64,000 nt of DNA, taken from the NCBI GenBank assembly GCA_037200385.1, contig JBBCGL010000001.1:372001-436000 (forward strand), in the 5' to 3' direction. The DNA comes from Rhizomicrobium sp. (lineage in GTDB: Bacteria; Pseudomonadota; Alphaproteobacteria; Micropepsales; Micropepsaceae). The notes below the pieces were generated by a model, which had not been told where the DNA came from, did no database searches, and saw nothing but the letters and a program-made list of their open reading frames with translations. The position numbers and the translations under genes were made by a program. Numbering within the stretch: position 1 is the first letter of the stretch; each line of letters begins with the position of its first letter. This document shows, piece after piece, positions 19,603 to 27,071 of the stretch.

Positions 19603-20553
19603 TCAATTCGCGTGGAACAGCGCGCTCACCGACTCGCCGTCATGGATGCGCTTGATGGCCTCGGCCAGCGGCGCCGCGATCGACAGGATGGTGAGCTTCG
19701 GCGCGCGCTTGTCGGCCGCGATCGGCACCGAATTGGTGCAGACGATCTCCAGCACGTCCGGCTGCTCGCTCAGGCGCTGCACCGCGCCCGCCGCGAACAG
19801 GCCATGGGTGCAGGCGATGCGCACCGACTTGGCCTTGCGCTCGCGCAGGTGCTTGAGCAGTTCGAGCGTGGTCGAGCCCTTGGCGATCTCGTCGTCCAGC
19901 ACGATCACGTCCTTGCCCGTCACATCGCCGATGATCGAGCTGATCTGCACCTTGTCGTCGGCGAAGCGCTGCTTGGCCGCCGCCGCCACGCCGACGCCCA
20001 GCATGCGCGCGAAGGCCGCCGTCTCCTTGGCGTTGCCGAGGTCCGGCGACACCGCGACCGTGTTGCTGAGGTCGTATTGCCGGAAGTGGTCCGCCAGTTC
20101 GTTCAGGGCATGCAGGTGGTCCACCGGGATCGAGAAGAAGCCGTGCACCTGCGGCGAATGGAGCGTCATGGTCAGCACCCGGTTGGCGCCCGCGGTCACG
20201 ATCAGGTCCGCGACCAGACGGCCGCCGATCGAGATGCGCGGCGCGTCCTTCTTGTCCGAGCGGGCATACGAGTAATGCGGCATCACCAGCGTGATGCGGC
20301 CCGCCGAGGCGCCGCGCGCCGCATCCAGCATCAGCAGCGCCTCGACCAGGTGCTCCTGCACCGGCGTGACCAGCGGCTGGATGATGAAAACGTCGCGCTG
20401 GCGGCAATTGGCCTGCAGCTGGACCTCCAGGCAGTCATTGGCGAAGCGCACGAGCTTGGACGGGCTGAGCGGCACGTTGAGATGGGCACAGATCTCGGCC
20501 GCGAGCTCGGGATGGGCGGTGCCGCTGAAGACGGTGATCTCGTTGAGGTCCAT
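19603..20553 (-). CDS. prs: Ribose-phosphate diphosphokinase, divergent type
   Basis: 316-residue PRPP synthetase, making 5-phosphoribosyl diphosphate from ribose 5-phosphate and ATP. The order of landmarks follows the family: YSYARSDKKD near 95-103 (ATP-binding segment), His132 in TLHSPQVHGFF, and flexible-loop residues Lys194 and Arg196 (AAAKQRF). The ribose-phosphate loop reads VLDDEIAKGSTTLE at 218-231, unlike the common DDMIDTGGT, and the N-terminal FSDGE motif is FANDCLE. It is therefore a divergent Prs or a close relative. A second canonical prs elsewhere in the genome is possible. Confidence 0.82.
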   Translation of the reverse strand: MDLNEITVFSGTAHPELAAEICAHLNVPLSPSKLVRFANDCLEVQLQANCRQRDVFIIQPLVTPVQEHLVEALLMLDAARGASAGRITLVMPHYSYARSDKKDAPRISIGGRLVADLIVTAGANRVLTMTLHSPQVHGFFSIPVDHLHALNELADHFRQYDLSNTVAVSPDLGNAKETAAFARMLGVGVAAAAKQRFADDKVQISSIIGDVTGKDVIVLDDEIAKGSTTLELLKHLRERKAKSVRIACTHGLFAAGAVQRLSEQPDVLEIVCTNSVPIAADKRAPKLTILSIAAPLAEAIKRIHDGESVSALFHAN

Positions 20554-20615
20554 GGGCGGCGTCCCGGCGGATTGCGTCGCCTTATCTTAGGTTTGCTTCG
20601 CTCCCGCCATGCGTC

Positions 20616-20915
20616 TCAGCGCCGCCACGGCGCCAGCACGCTGTGGGCCGGCACCGCCGTCGCCGCCGTCCGGCTGCTTGCCAGATAGCCGCGCTGGCGC
20701 AGGAGCCGCAACGCCGCCTGGATCGAGGATTTCGACAGTCCCGTCTCCACCGCCAGCGTCGACAGGCTGACCTGGCGCCGCCGCCCCGGCCCGCCGGCGT
20801 CGTGCCACAGCTTCACGTAGACCAGGAAGGCCGACGGCGCCCGGTCATGTCCGACGAGGTCGGGCATCAGGGTTTCGACCACATAGGCGTCCAGCGGCGG
20901 CGCTCTGCGAACCAT
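20616..20915 (-). CDS. Small helix-turn-helix transcriptional regulator
   Basis: 99-residue protein with a winged-helix type HTH: VSLSTLAVETGLSKSSIQAALRLL, then RQRGYL. This is a GntR/MarR/replication-initiator-like recognition pattern. There is no effector domain, so it is a bare DNA-binding module. On the minus strand it lies 62 bases upstream of prs and divergent from the VOC gene. A TACTAT -10-like element only a few bases before its ATG suggests a nearly leaderless message. A perfect palindrome lies 22 bases upstream. Confidence 0.75.
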   Translation of the reverse strand: MVRRAPPLDAYVVETLMPDLVGHDRAPSAFLVYVKLWHDAGGPGRRRQVSLSTLAVETGLSKSSIQAALRLLRQRGYLASSRTAATAVPAHSVLAPWRR

Positions 20916-20937
20916 CGCTATAGTATTCGCCGGGATG

Positions 20938-20951
20938 CTTGTCCGGACAAG
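20938..20951. promoter_or_regulatory. Candidate operator palindrome between divergent genes
   Basis: Perfect 14-base palindrome CTTGTCCGGACAAG midway between the start of the HTH gene (20915, minus) and the VOC gene (20996, plus). It overlaps the position expected for the -35 region of the HTH gene, fitting autoregulation and control of the neighbour. Confidence 0.5.
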
Positions 20952-20995
20952 CCGCGCGATCTAGCAATTCGGCGGCACAGAGAGGGCCGCCGGTC

Positions 20996-21364
20996 ATGAT
21001 CACCCAGGTGAAATTCATCTCCATCCCGGTGCGCGACCAGCAGCGCGCCTTGCAGTTCTATACGGAGAAGCTCGGCTTCCGCATCGCCACCGACCAGCAG
21101 ATGGGGCCGAACGGCCAGCGCTGGATCGAGCTGCGCATCGGCAAGGCGGAGACGCGGTTCGTCCTCTTCACGATGGCGGGCGAGGAGGATCGCGTCGGCA
21201 CGCGGATGAACTGCAGCCTCGCCTGCGACGACGTCGAGACGACCTGGCGCCAGCTCAGCGAACGCGGCGTCGAATTCACCGGCCCGCCGCAGAAACAGCC
21301 CTGGGGCAGCTTCGTGATCATGAAGGACAGCGAGGGCAACCAGCTCGTGTTGGGGAGCGATTGA
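20996..21364 (+). CDS. VOC (glyoxalase/bleomycin resistance) family protein
   Basis: 122-residue vicinal-oxygen-chelate protein made of two beta-alpha-beta-beta-beta units. It starts MITQVKFISIPVRDQQRALQFYTEKLGF and ends with GSFVIMKDSEGNQLVLGSD, the typical last strand carrying the metal-ligand Glu/Asp position. Start at 20996 is chosen as it begins the conserved first strand; an upstream in-frame ATG at 20939 lies on the palindrome and is unlikely. It overlaps or abuts the DUF1772 gene. The reaction is not known. Confidence 0.88.
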   Translation: MITQVKFISIPVRDQQRALQFYTEKLGFRIATDQQMGPNGQRWIELRIGKAETRFVLFTMAGEEDRVGTRMNCSLACDDVETTWRQLSERGVEFTGPPQKQPWGSFVIMKDSEGNQLVLGSD

Positions 21365-21828
21365 CGGGCATGCCGGCCGAGATCCTCGGTTTCGCGAGCG
21401 TGTTCTTCGCCGGTCTCCTGGCCGGGGAGGAGTTCGTGATCCGCTTCGGCGTGCGCGGCCCGCTCGCCGCTCTCGACGATGCGGCGCATATCCGCCTGCG
21501 CCAAGCGCTCATCCGCACCCTTCGCATATTGGTGCCCGCGATCTTCGCGTTGACGTTCCTGGCGACCGGCGCCGCGATCGCTCTCGGTGGCGCTGCGTTC
21601 GATCTCGCCTTCGCCTTGCGCTGTGCAGGCCAGCTCGCTTTGCTTGCGTTTATGGTGATCACGCTGGCGGGCACTGTCCCGATCAACCAGGCCGTGCTCG
21701 TCTGGAATCCGTCCGCGCCGCCCGAAGGCTGGCGTGGGGCGATCCGCCGATGGGAGAAACTCGACACCGTCCGGACGCTGCTGGCGCTTGGCGCCTTTGG
21801 GCTTTTGGCCGCCGCCGGGATGTCCTGA
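21361..21828 (+). CDS. DUF1772 family membrane protein
   Basis: About 155-residue protein with four predicted membrane helices, of the DUF1772/anthrone-oxygenase-like family. Supporting segments are AGLLAGEEFVIRFGVRGPLA near the start, VPINQAVLVWNPSAPPEGWR in the middle and RRWEKLDTVRTLLALGAFG near the end. The start is either TTG at 21361, overlapping the VOC stop, or ATG at 21370; GGGGAG at 21352-21357 could serve either. Cotranscribed with the VOC gene. Biochemical role unknown. Confidence 0.72.
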   Translation: MTGMPAEILGFASVFFAGLLAGEEFVIRFGVRGPLAALDDAAHIRLRQALIRTLRILVPAIFALTFLATGAAIALGGAAFDLAFALRCAGQLALLAFMVITLAGTVPINQAVLVWNPSAPPEGWRGAIRRWEKLDTVRTLLALGAFGLLAAAGMS

Positions 21829-21835
21829 GATCGCG

Positions 21836-21911
21836 TGGTGGGCGGTGACGGGCTCGAACCGCCGACCCTATCGGTGTAAACGATATGCTCTACCAGCTGA
21901 GCTAACCGCCC
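21836..21911 (-). tRNA. tRNA-Val (anticodon TAC)
   Basis: 76 bases on the minus strand, CCA encoded. Acceptor GGGCGGT/ACCGCCC. Anticodon stem TATCG/CGATA encloses loop TTTACAC, giving TAC (reads GUA/GUG). The T arm has GGTTCGAGCC. Confidence 0.97.
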
Positions 21912-21978
21912 GTTTCGCGGCGTTATAGCAGTCCCGCCCGGCCGCGCTATAGTCCCGCCGCGTTCCACGGGGGCTTGC

Positions 21979-23427
21979 ATGCGTTCAGTTCCGGCCGTTC
22001 TGGCCATTATCGGTCTCGTTGCGCTGTCCGCCACCGCCGTCCTCGCGGACGACGATGACGATGTCGCGCCCGCGGCGCCGCCGGCGAAATCCGACATCAC
22101 GCCCTTCGTCGCGTACGACCAGCCGCTGCTGGCCTTCACCCATGCCGAGATCGTCGACGGCACCGGCGCCCGGCCGCGCTACGACCAGACGCTGGTCGTC
22201 AAGGACGGCCGCATCGCCGCCATCGGCCCGCGCACGCCGGTCCCGGCCGGCGCCACCGTCATCGATATGCACGGCAAGGCGCTGCTCCCCGGCTTCGTGA
22301 TGGTGCACGAGCATCTCTTCTATCCGATGGGCGGCAGCAACTACGCCTCCATGCTCTACAGCTTCCCGCGGCTCTATCTGGCGGGCGGCACGACCACGGC
22401 ACGGACCGGCGGCTCGATGAGCCCCTATGGCGACATCAATGTGAAGCTCGGCATCGACAGGGGCGAGATGCTCGGCCCCGATTTCGACATCACCGGTCCC
22501 TATCTCAACGGCCCGCTTCCCATCCCGAAGATGCATGCGCTGACCGGGCCGGACGACGCCGTGAAGACCGTGAATTACTGGGCCGACGAAGGCGCGACCT
22601 CGTTCAAGGTCTACGTCACGATCTCGCGGGCGGAGATGAAAGCGGCGATCGATGCGGCGCACGCCCGCGGCCTCAAGGTGACCGGCCATATCTGCTCGGT
22701 GACCTATCGCGAGGCGGCCGAGCTCGGCATCGACAATCTCGAGCACGGCTTCGCGGTGATGACCGACTTCAACAGGGACAAGCAGCCGGATGTCTGTCCG
22801 GCGCGATCGCAGCAGGCGCTGGCCGATCTCGATATCGCAAGCCCCGGCGTCAAGGCGCTGATCGATCTGCTCGTGAAACGCCATGTCGCGCTGACCTCGA
22901 CCATGACGGTGTTCGAGACCTTCACGCCGGGCCGTCCGAAGGCGCCCCAGCGGGCGCTCGACCTGCTGATCCCCGAACTGCGCAAGGCCTATGAGGACGC
23001 CTGGGCGGCCGCCGCGACCAATGTCAACGACAAGCCCTATGCCGTGATCTTTCCCAAGCTGATGAAGCTGGAGAAGATGTTCGTCGAGGCCGGCGGCACC
23101 CTGCTCGCCGGCACCGACCCCACCGGTTTCGGCGGCGTGGTCCCGGGCTTCTCGGCCAAGCGCGAGATCGAGCTGCTGGTCGAAGGCGGCTTCTCCTTCC
23201 CGCAGGCCCTCGAGATCGCCACCCTCAACGGCGCGCGCTATCTGGGCCGCGACGGCGATGTCGGCTCGCTGACGGTGGGCAAGCGGGCCGATCTCGTCGT
23301 GATCGACGGCGATCCCGCGAAGGATTCGCTGGCGCTCGAGCGCATGCCGCTGGTTTTCAAGGCCGGCAAAGGTTACCGCGCCGACGCGATCATCGACGAT
23401 CTGAAGGGCAAGGTCGGGCTCTACTGA
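21979..23427 (+). CDS. Secreted amidohydrolase family protein
   Basis: 482-residue metal-dependent hydrolase of the imidazolonepropionase/prolidase-like amidohydrolase branch, with an N-terminal signal peptide (hydrophobic 5-22, likely cut after VLA at about 23, followed by a run of Asp). Metal-binding HEH is at 110-112 (GFVMVHEHLFYP). Further ligands are expected in the TSFKVYV lysine segment, TGHICS, NLEHGF and AGTDPTG. The ending LGRDGDVGSLTVGKRADLVV is the usual composite beta-sandwich return. Probably periplasmic. Substrate not known; related proteins act on dipeptides or cyclic amides. Confidence 0.9.
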   Translation: MRSVPAVLAIIGLVALSATAVLADDDDDVAPAAPPAKSDITPFVAYDQPLLAFTHAEIVDGTGARPRYDQTLVVKDGRIAAIGPRTPVPAGATVIDMHGKALLPGFVMVHEHLFYPMGGSNYASMLYSFPRLYLAGGTTTARTGGSMSPYGDINVKLGIDRGEMLGPDFDITGPYLNGPLPIPKMHALTGPDDAVKTVNYWADEGATSFKVYVTISRAEMKAAIDAAHARGLKVTGHICSVTYREAAELGIDNLEHGFAVMTDFNRDKQPDVCPARSQQALADLDIASPGVKALIDLLVKRHVALTSTMTVFETFTPGRPKAPQRALDLLIPELRKAYEDAWAAAATNVNDKPYAVIFPKLMKLEKMFVEAGGTLLAGTDPTGFGGVVPGFSAKREIELLVEGGFSFPQALEIATLNGARYLGRDGDVGSLTVGKRADLVVIDGDPAKDSLALERMPLVFKAGKGYRADAIIDDLKGKVGLY

Positions 23428-23506
23428 TGACCGATCCGCAATGCGGCGACGCTTTGCGACAGAAGTTTAATCGTCGGCTTGAGGCGGCATGCGCTAGGCT
23501 GCCGCC

Positions 23507-24049
23507 ATGAGAAAAACCCTCCTGGTTGCCGCCGCGGCGCTCGCGCTCGCCGCGTGCAGCACCACGCCGCGCCATCCGCGCTGGAATCCCAACGCGACGC
23601 CGCGCGACGAGAACTGGCACTCGCAGAGTTCCGGCCTGCTGCGCTACGACGCCAACCACGACGGAACGCTGACGCGCGCCGAGCTCGTCGCCGGCCTCAA
23701 GGCGGAATTCGATACCTATGACGTGAACCACACGAACTGTCTCGGCCCCGACCAGGTCCACGCCATCAACCAGATTCGGGTGCAGCAGGACGCCAGCCAG
23801 GCGACGCCGCTGGTCGACTGGAACCAGGACAATTGCATCGACTTCAAGGAATATTCCGGCGCGACGCTGTCGCTGTTCGACACCCTCGACACCAATGGCG
23901 ACGGCCAGCTTTCGCCGCAGGAGCTCAACGCCGGCGGTGCCAAGCCGGCGGGGCAGGGGACCAATGGGCAGGGCGGTGGACGGCGCGGCGGCCATGGACG
24001 TCACGGCGGCGGCAGTGGCGGCGGTGGGATGCCGGGCGGCGGCCAGTAG
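23507..24049 (+). CDS. EF-hand lipoprotein, first of a tandem pair
   Basis: 180-residue lipoprotein with signal ALALAAC (lipobox Cys17). It has four EF-hand-type loops spaced along the chain: Asp48-Glu59 (DANHDGTLTRAE) and Asp128-Glu139 (DTNGDGQLSPQE) are canonical, while those at 72-83 and 104-115 are degenerate and contain cysteines (NHTNCL, NQDNCID). The C-terminal 35 residues are a Gly/Arg/His-rich tail. It is likely anchored in the outer membrane and binds calcium in the periplasm. The following gene is a paralogue of the same layout. Confidence 0.85.
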   Translation: MRKTLLVAAAALALAACSTTPRHPRWNPNATPRDENWHSQSSGLLRYDANHDGTLTRAELVAGLKAEFDTYDVNHTNCLGPDQVHAINQIRVQQDASQATPLVDWNQDNCIDFKEYSGATLSLFDTLDTNGDGQLSPQELNAGGAKPAGQGTNGQGGGRRGGHGRHGGGSGGGGMPGGGQ

Positions 24050-24090
24050 CCCGGCTTGACGCGGCTGCAGCCGGCGGGCCAAGTCCGGCG

Positions 24091-24561
24091 ATGCGGGCGT
24101 CCCATCTGATTGTTCTTTGCGCGGTGTTCGTGGCCGGCTGCGGCCTGTTCCACCGGCCGCCGCCGCACTGGTCGCCCTATGACAAGCCGCGCTCGGAGAT
24201 CTGGCACCCCGGCGCCGCGCTGGTCGCCCGCCACGACTCCAACGGCGACGGCACTGTCACGCGCGAAGAGCTCGAAGCCGGCCTCAAGCAGGATTTCTGG
24301 CAGGCCGACACCAACCGCGACGGCCGCCTCGATCCCGATGAGGTCGCCGCCGCCAACCAGCGCCGCATCAAGCTCGACCAGACGGCCGCCATCCCGCTGA
24401 TCGACTGGAACAGCGACGGCTATGTCGATTTCGCCGAATTCGCCTCGGGCGTGCGCTCGCAGTTCGACCAGCTCGACCAGAACGGCGACGGCAAGGTCAC
24501 GCCGGAGGAATTCCGCGCCGGCGGGATCGTCACGGCGCCGCAACCGCCTGCGGGCCGCTGA
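24091..24561 (+). CDS. EF-hand lipoprotein, second of a tandem pair
   Basis: 156-residue lipoprotein (lipobox VAGC, Cys17). After a Pro-rich linker (HRPPPHWSPYDKPRSEIWHP) come four EF-hand loops: Asp49-Glu60, Asp73-Glu84, Asp105-Glu116 and Asp129-Glu140, all with good Dx(N/D)xDG patterns. Compared with its upstream paralogue it lacks the Gly/His tail and the loop cysteines, so it looks the better calcium binder. The start at 24091 gives a proper signal peptide; longer in-frame starts run back into the upstream gene. Confidence 0.83.
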   Translation: MRASHLIVLCAVFVAGCGLFHRPPPHWSPYDKPRSEIWHPGAALVARHDSNGDGTVTREELEAGLKQDFWQADTNRDGRLDPDEVAAANQRRIKLDQTAAIPLIDWNSDGYVDFAEFASGVRSQFDQLDQNGDGKVTPEEFRAGGIVTAPQPPAGR

Positions 24562-24644
24562 GTGCAGCAATCGCTTGACAGCGCGGGGCCTCGCCCCCTA
24601 CACCGGCCGCCTTTCGCGGAGCGGGCCGTCCGGGTCCGTCATGC

Positions 24645-24721
24645 GGGGGCGTAGCTCAGTTGGTTAGAGTGTCGGCCTGTCACGCCGAAGGTCGCGGGTT
24701 CGAGCCCCGTCGCTCCCGCCA
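24645..24721 (+). tRNA. tRNA-Asp (anticodon GTC)
   Basis: 77 bases with CCA encoded. Acceptor GGGGGCG pairs with CGCTCCC (one G-U). The anticodon stem encloses loop CTGTCAC, giving GTC. The T arm has GGTTCGAGCCC. Confidence 0.97.
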
Positions 24722-24747
24722 TTTCCACCGCTTCGCGGTGGAAATGG
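24719..24747 (+). terminator. Perfect 13-bp hairpin at tRNA-Asp 3' end
   Basis: CCATTTCCACCGC (24719-24731), loop TTC, then GCGGTGGAAATGG (24735-24747). The stem includes the CCA of the tRNA. There is no T run after it. It probably marks the 3' end of the precursor. Confidence 0.5.
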
Positions 24748-24947
24748 CGAGTCCCGCCGAAGCTCCGATAGGAGCGGAGACGGACCGCCGCACCATGCGT
24801 GGAATCCGCGCCCGCAATGCGTGCAAATGCACTGCAAAAAACCACCCCTGGCACAGTGTTTCGCACGCTTACGCGTCAGTTGCGAATCGCTCGCAAACTC
24901 CTTGAAAATTCCGGTTTTTTCGCGACGAATCTTAGTCTAAACCCGCG

Positions 24948-24975
24948 TTGCTCGTGGGCACCCGCGTCTTATACT
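24948..24975 (+). promoter_or_regulatory. Candidate promoter of the nuo operon
   Basis: TTGCTC at 24948-24953 and TATACT at 24970-24975 with a 16-base spacer, 75 bases before nuoA. The 300-base gap 24748-25050 holds no convincing gene; A+T-rich sequence at 24890-24945 (GAAAATTCC and TTTTTT) could be an upstream element. Confidence 0.5.
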
Positions 24976-25050
24976 GCGCCTGCGAAATAACACCGTCCGG
25001 CCCTTCCTCGGCGCGCCAGCGCTATCGGTCGGCCGCAAAAAGGGCCGGGA

Positions 25051-25416
25051 ATGGAAAAGCAGCTTCTCGAATATCTGCCGATCCTGCTTTTCATCGGGAT
25101 CGCCGGCGTCATCGCCACGGCCCTGGTCCTCGCTCCCGTGCTCCTCGGCCCGTCCAAGCCGGACCCCGAAAAGCTGTCCGCCTATGAATGCGGCTTCAAT
25201 GCCTTCGGCGACGCCCGCATGAAGTTCGACGTCCGCTTCTATCTGGTCTCGATCCTGTTCATCATCTTCGATCTCGAGGTGGCGTTCCTGTTCCCCTGGG
25301 CGATCACGCTGGGCGCGACCGGCGTCTTCGCTTTCTGGTCCATGGTGACCTTCCTCGGCGTCCTCACCGTCGGCTTCATCTACGAATGGAAGAAGGGGGC
25401 GCTCGAATGGGAGTGA
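25051..25416 (+). CDS. nuoA: NADH-quinone oxidoreductase subunit A
   Basis: 121-residue membrane subunit of complex I with three transmembrane helices. The conserved loop [20 protein letters not shown], in the quinone-channel region, is intact at about 45-64. First gene of the operon; its stop lies 10 bases inside nuoB. Confidence 0.96.
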   Translation: MEKQLLEYLPILLFIGIAGVIATALVLAPVLLGPSKPDPEKLSAYECGFNAFGDARMKFDVRFYLVSILFIIFDLEVAFLFPWAITLGATGVFAFWSMVTFLGVLTVGFIYEWKKGALEWE

Positions 25417-25970
25417 TTCTCCCCGCGGGGCAGGGCGCGCGCGCAACCGTCGAGGGCGGCCGCGCCGTCAGCGACAACGATCCCTATTTCAAGGCGATGC
25501 AGCAGGAGATGGCCGACAAGGGCTTTCTCGTCACCTCCGCCGAAGCGCTGGTGAACTGGGCCCGTACCGGCTCGCTGATGTGGATGACCTTCGGCCTCGC
25601 CTGCTGCGCCGTCGAGATGATGCAGGCGAACATGCCGCGCTACGACCTCGAGCGCTTCGGCGCCGCGCCGCGCGGTTCGCCGCGTCAGTCCGACGTGATG
25701 ATCGTCGCCGGCACGCTGACCAACAAGATGGCCCCGGCGCTGCGCAAGGTCTACGACCAGATGCCCGAGCCGCGTTACGTGATCTCGATGGGCTCCTGCG
25801 CGAACGGCGGCGGCTACTATCACTATTCCTACGCCGTGGTCCGCGGCTGCGACCGCATCGTGCCGGTCGACATCTACGTCCCCGGCTGCCCGCCGACCGC
25901 CGAGGCGCTGATCTACGGCATCATGCTGCTGCAGCGGAAGATCCGCCGCACCGGAACGATCGAGCGCTGA
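25407..25970 (+). CDS. nuoB: NADH-quinone oxidoreductase subunit B
   Basis: 187-residue peripheral-arm subunit that carries the terminal iron-sulfur cluster N2. The cluster ligands are visible as adjacent Cys in [11 protein letters not shown], Cys in [10 protein letters not shown] and Cys in [10 protein letters not shown]. The start at 25407 overlaps the end of nuoA by 10 bases, which decides it among in-frame alternatives. GGGGGCGC upstream is only a weak ribosome-binding site, consistent with coupled translation. Confidence 0.96.
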   Translation: MGVILPAGQGARATVEGGRAVSDNDPYFKAMQQEMADKGFLVTSAEALVNWARTGSLMWMTFGLACCAVEMMQANMPRYDLERFGAAPRGSPRQSDVMIVAGTLTNKMAPALRKVYDQMPEPRYVISMGSCANGGGYYHYSYAVVRGCDRIVPVDIYVPGCPPTAEALIYGIMLLQRKIRRTGTIER

Positions 25971-25971
25971 G

Positions 25972-26592
25972 ATGACCGATCTGACCGCCTTCGGCCAACA
26001 TCTCGCCGACGCCCTGCCGGGCGCCGTCACGGCGCAGGGAGTCGCCTTCGGCGAGCTGAACATCGACGTCGCGACCGCCGAGATCGTCCGGGTGATGACC
26101 TTCCTGCGCGACGATCCGAGCTGCGAGTTCAAGATCCTGGTCGATATCTGCGGCGTCGACTATCCCAAGCGCGACAAGCGTTTCGACGTCGTCTATCACC
26201 TGTTGTCGCTGACGAAGAACCTGCGCCTGCGCGTTCATGTCCGCGTCGGCGCGGACGAGTCCGTGCCGTCCGTCGTCGCGGTCTATCCGGCCGCCAACTG
26301 GTTCGAGCGCGAGACCTTCGACATGTACGGCGTCGCCTTCACCGATCATCCGGACATGCGCCGCATCCTCACCGATTACGGCTTCTCGGGCTATCCGCTG
26401 CGCAAGGATTTCCCGCTCACCGGCTATGTCGAGGTGCGCTACGACGACGAGCTCAAGCGCGTGGTCTACCAGCCGGTGCAGCTGGTTCAGGAATTCCGCG
26501 ACTTCGATTTCATGAGCCCGTGGGAAGGCGCGCCGCACATTCTGCCGAGCGGCGACAAGGCCGCCTCCGGCAATCCGGGGAAGAAGGGTTAG
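25972..26592 (+). CDS. nuoC: NADH-quinone oxidoreductase subunit C
   Basis: 206-residue 30-kDa subunit of the peripheral arm. The family signature [12 protein letters not shown] and the following [11 protein letters not shown] are present at about 109-150. It starts one base after the nuoB stop. It is separate from nuoD here, not fused, and the normal nuoC-nuoD junction is broken by a 479-base cassette. Confidence 0.96.
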   Translation: MTDLTAFGQHLADALPGAVTAQGVAFGELNIDVATAEIVRVMTFLRDDPSCEFKILVDICGVDYPKRDKRFDVVYHLLSLTKNLRLRVHVRVGADESVPSVVAVYPAANWFERETFDMYGVAFTDHPDMRRILTDYGFSGYPLRKDFPLTGYVEVRYDDELKRVVYQPVQLVQEFRDFDFMSPWEGAPHILPSGDKAASGNPGKKG

Positions 26593-26594
26593 AG

Positions 26595-26629
26595 GCGAGT
26601 AGCGAATGGCGAGTGGCGAATAGGGAATG
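26595..26629 (+). repeat. Left heptad array flanking four-helix-bundle gene
   Basis: Five consecutive 7-base units: GCGAGTA, GCGAATG, GCGAGTG, GCGAATA, GGGAATG. It starts 2 bases after the nuoC stop. The innermost unit supplies a GGGAA ribosome-binding site for the next gene. It is matched in inverted orientation by the array at 27019-27053. Confidence 0.85.
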
Positions 26630-26633
26630 ACTA

Positions 26634-27011
26634 TTGAGCGAGCAGCCCATCACGTCCTACCGGGACCTCAGCGTCTGGCAGCAGGCCATGACGTTGGCGG
26701 AGGCGTGCTATGGATTGACGCGGTCGTTCCCGCGGGACGAGCTGTTCGGGATGACCTCTCAAATTCGTCGGTCGGCGGCTTCGATTGCCGCGAATATCGC
26801 GGAGGGACACGGACGCGAAGCCACCGGTTCGTTCATCCAGCATCTGCGGATCGCACAAGGCTCGCTGAAGGAGCTGGAGACACATCTCCTGCTTGCATCT
26901 CGAGTGGGTATAACGACAACGGCAAAGGCCGGACCGGCGTTGGACCAATGCCAGAGCATTGGAAAGATGTTGCGCGCGTTGATCCGGTCGCTGGAGGGGA
27001 AGAAATCGTGA
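26634..27011 (+). CDS. Four-helix-bundle protein (23S rRNA intervening-sequence type)
   Basis: 125-residue protein of the S23/four-helix-bundle family, best known as the ORF in 23S rRNA intervening sequences and as free-standing genes of unknown function. Typical landmarks: SYRDLSVWQQAMTLAEACY at the start, FPRDELFGMTSQIRRSAASI in helix 2, ANIAEGHGRE at about 53-62, and SLKELETHLLLASRVG. Start is TTG at 26634, supported by GGGAA 7 bases upstream; an ATG at 26627 is in the wrong frame. It sits between nuoC and nuoD, flanked by inverted heptad arrays, and has no known role in complex I. Confidence 0.88.
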   Translation: MSEQPITSYRDLSVWQQAMTLAEACYGLTRSFPRDELFGMTSQIRRSAASIAANIAEGHGREATGSFIQHLRIAQGSLKELETHLLLASRVGITTTAKAGPALDQCQSIGKMLRALIRSLEGKKS

Positions 27012-27018
27012 TGTCATT

Positions 27019-27053
27019 TCTTCCCTGCTCGCTACTCGCTACTCGCTATTCGC
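27019..27053 (-). repeat. Right heptad array flanking four-helix-bundle gene
   Basis: Read on the minus strand: GCGAATA, GCGAGTA, GCGAGTA, GCGAGCA, GGGAAGA. These are five heptads in mirror orientation to the left array, again with a GGGAA unit nearest the gene. It ends 18 bases before the nuoD start. Confidence 0.85.
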
Positions 27054-27071
27054 TTGCCGGCGGAGAAAAGA

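Noticed and set aside
24639-24866. A 75-codon minus-strand frame with GATGLEPATFGVTGRHSNQLS
   Set aside because: This is the well-known false protein translated from the antisense of a tRNA gene (tRNA-Asp here).
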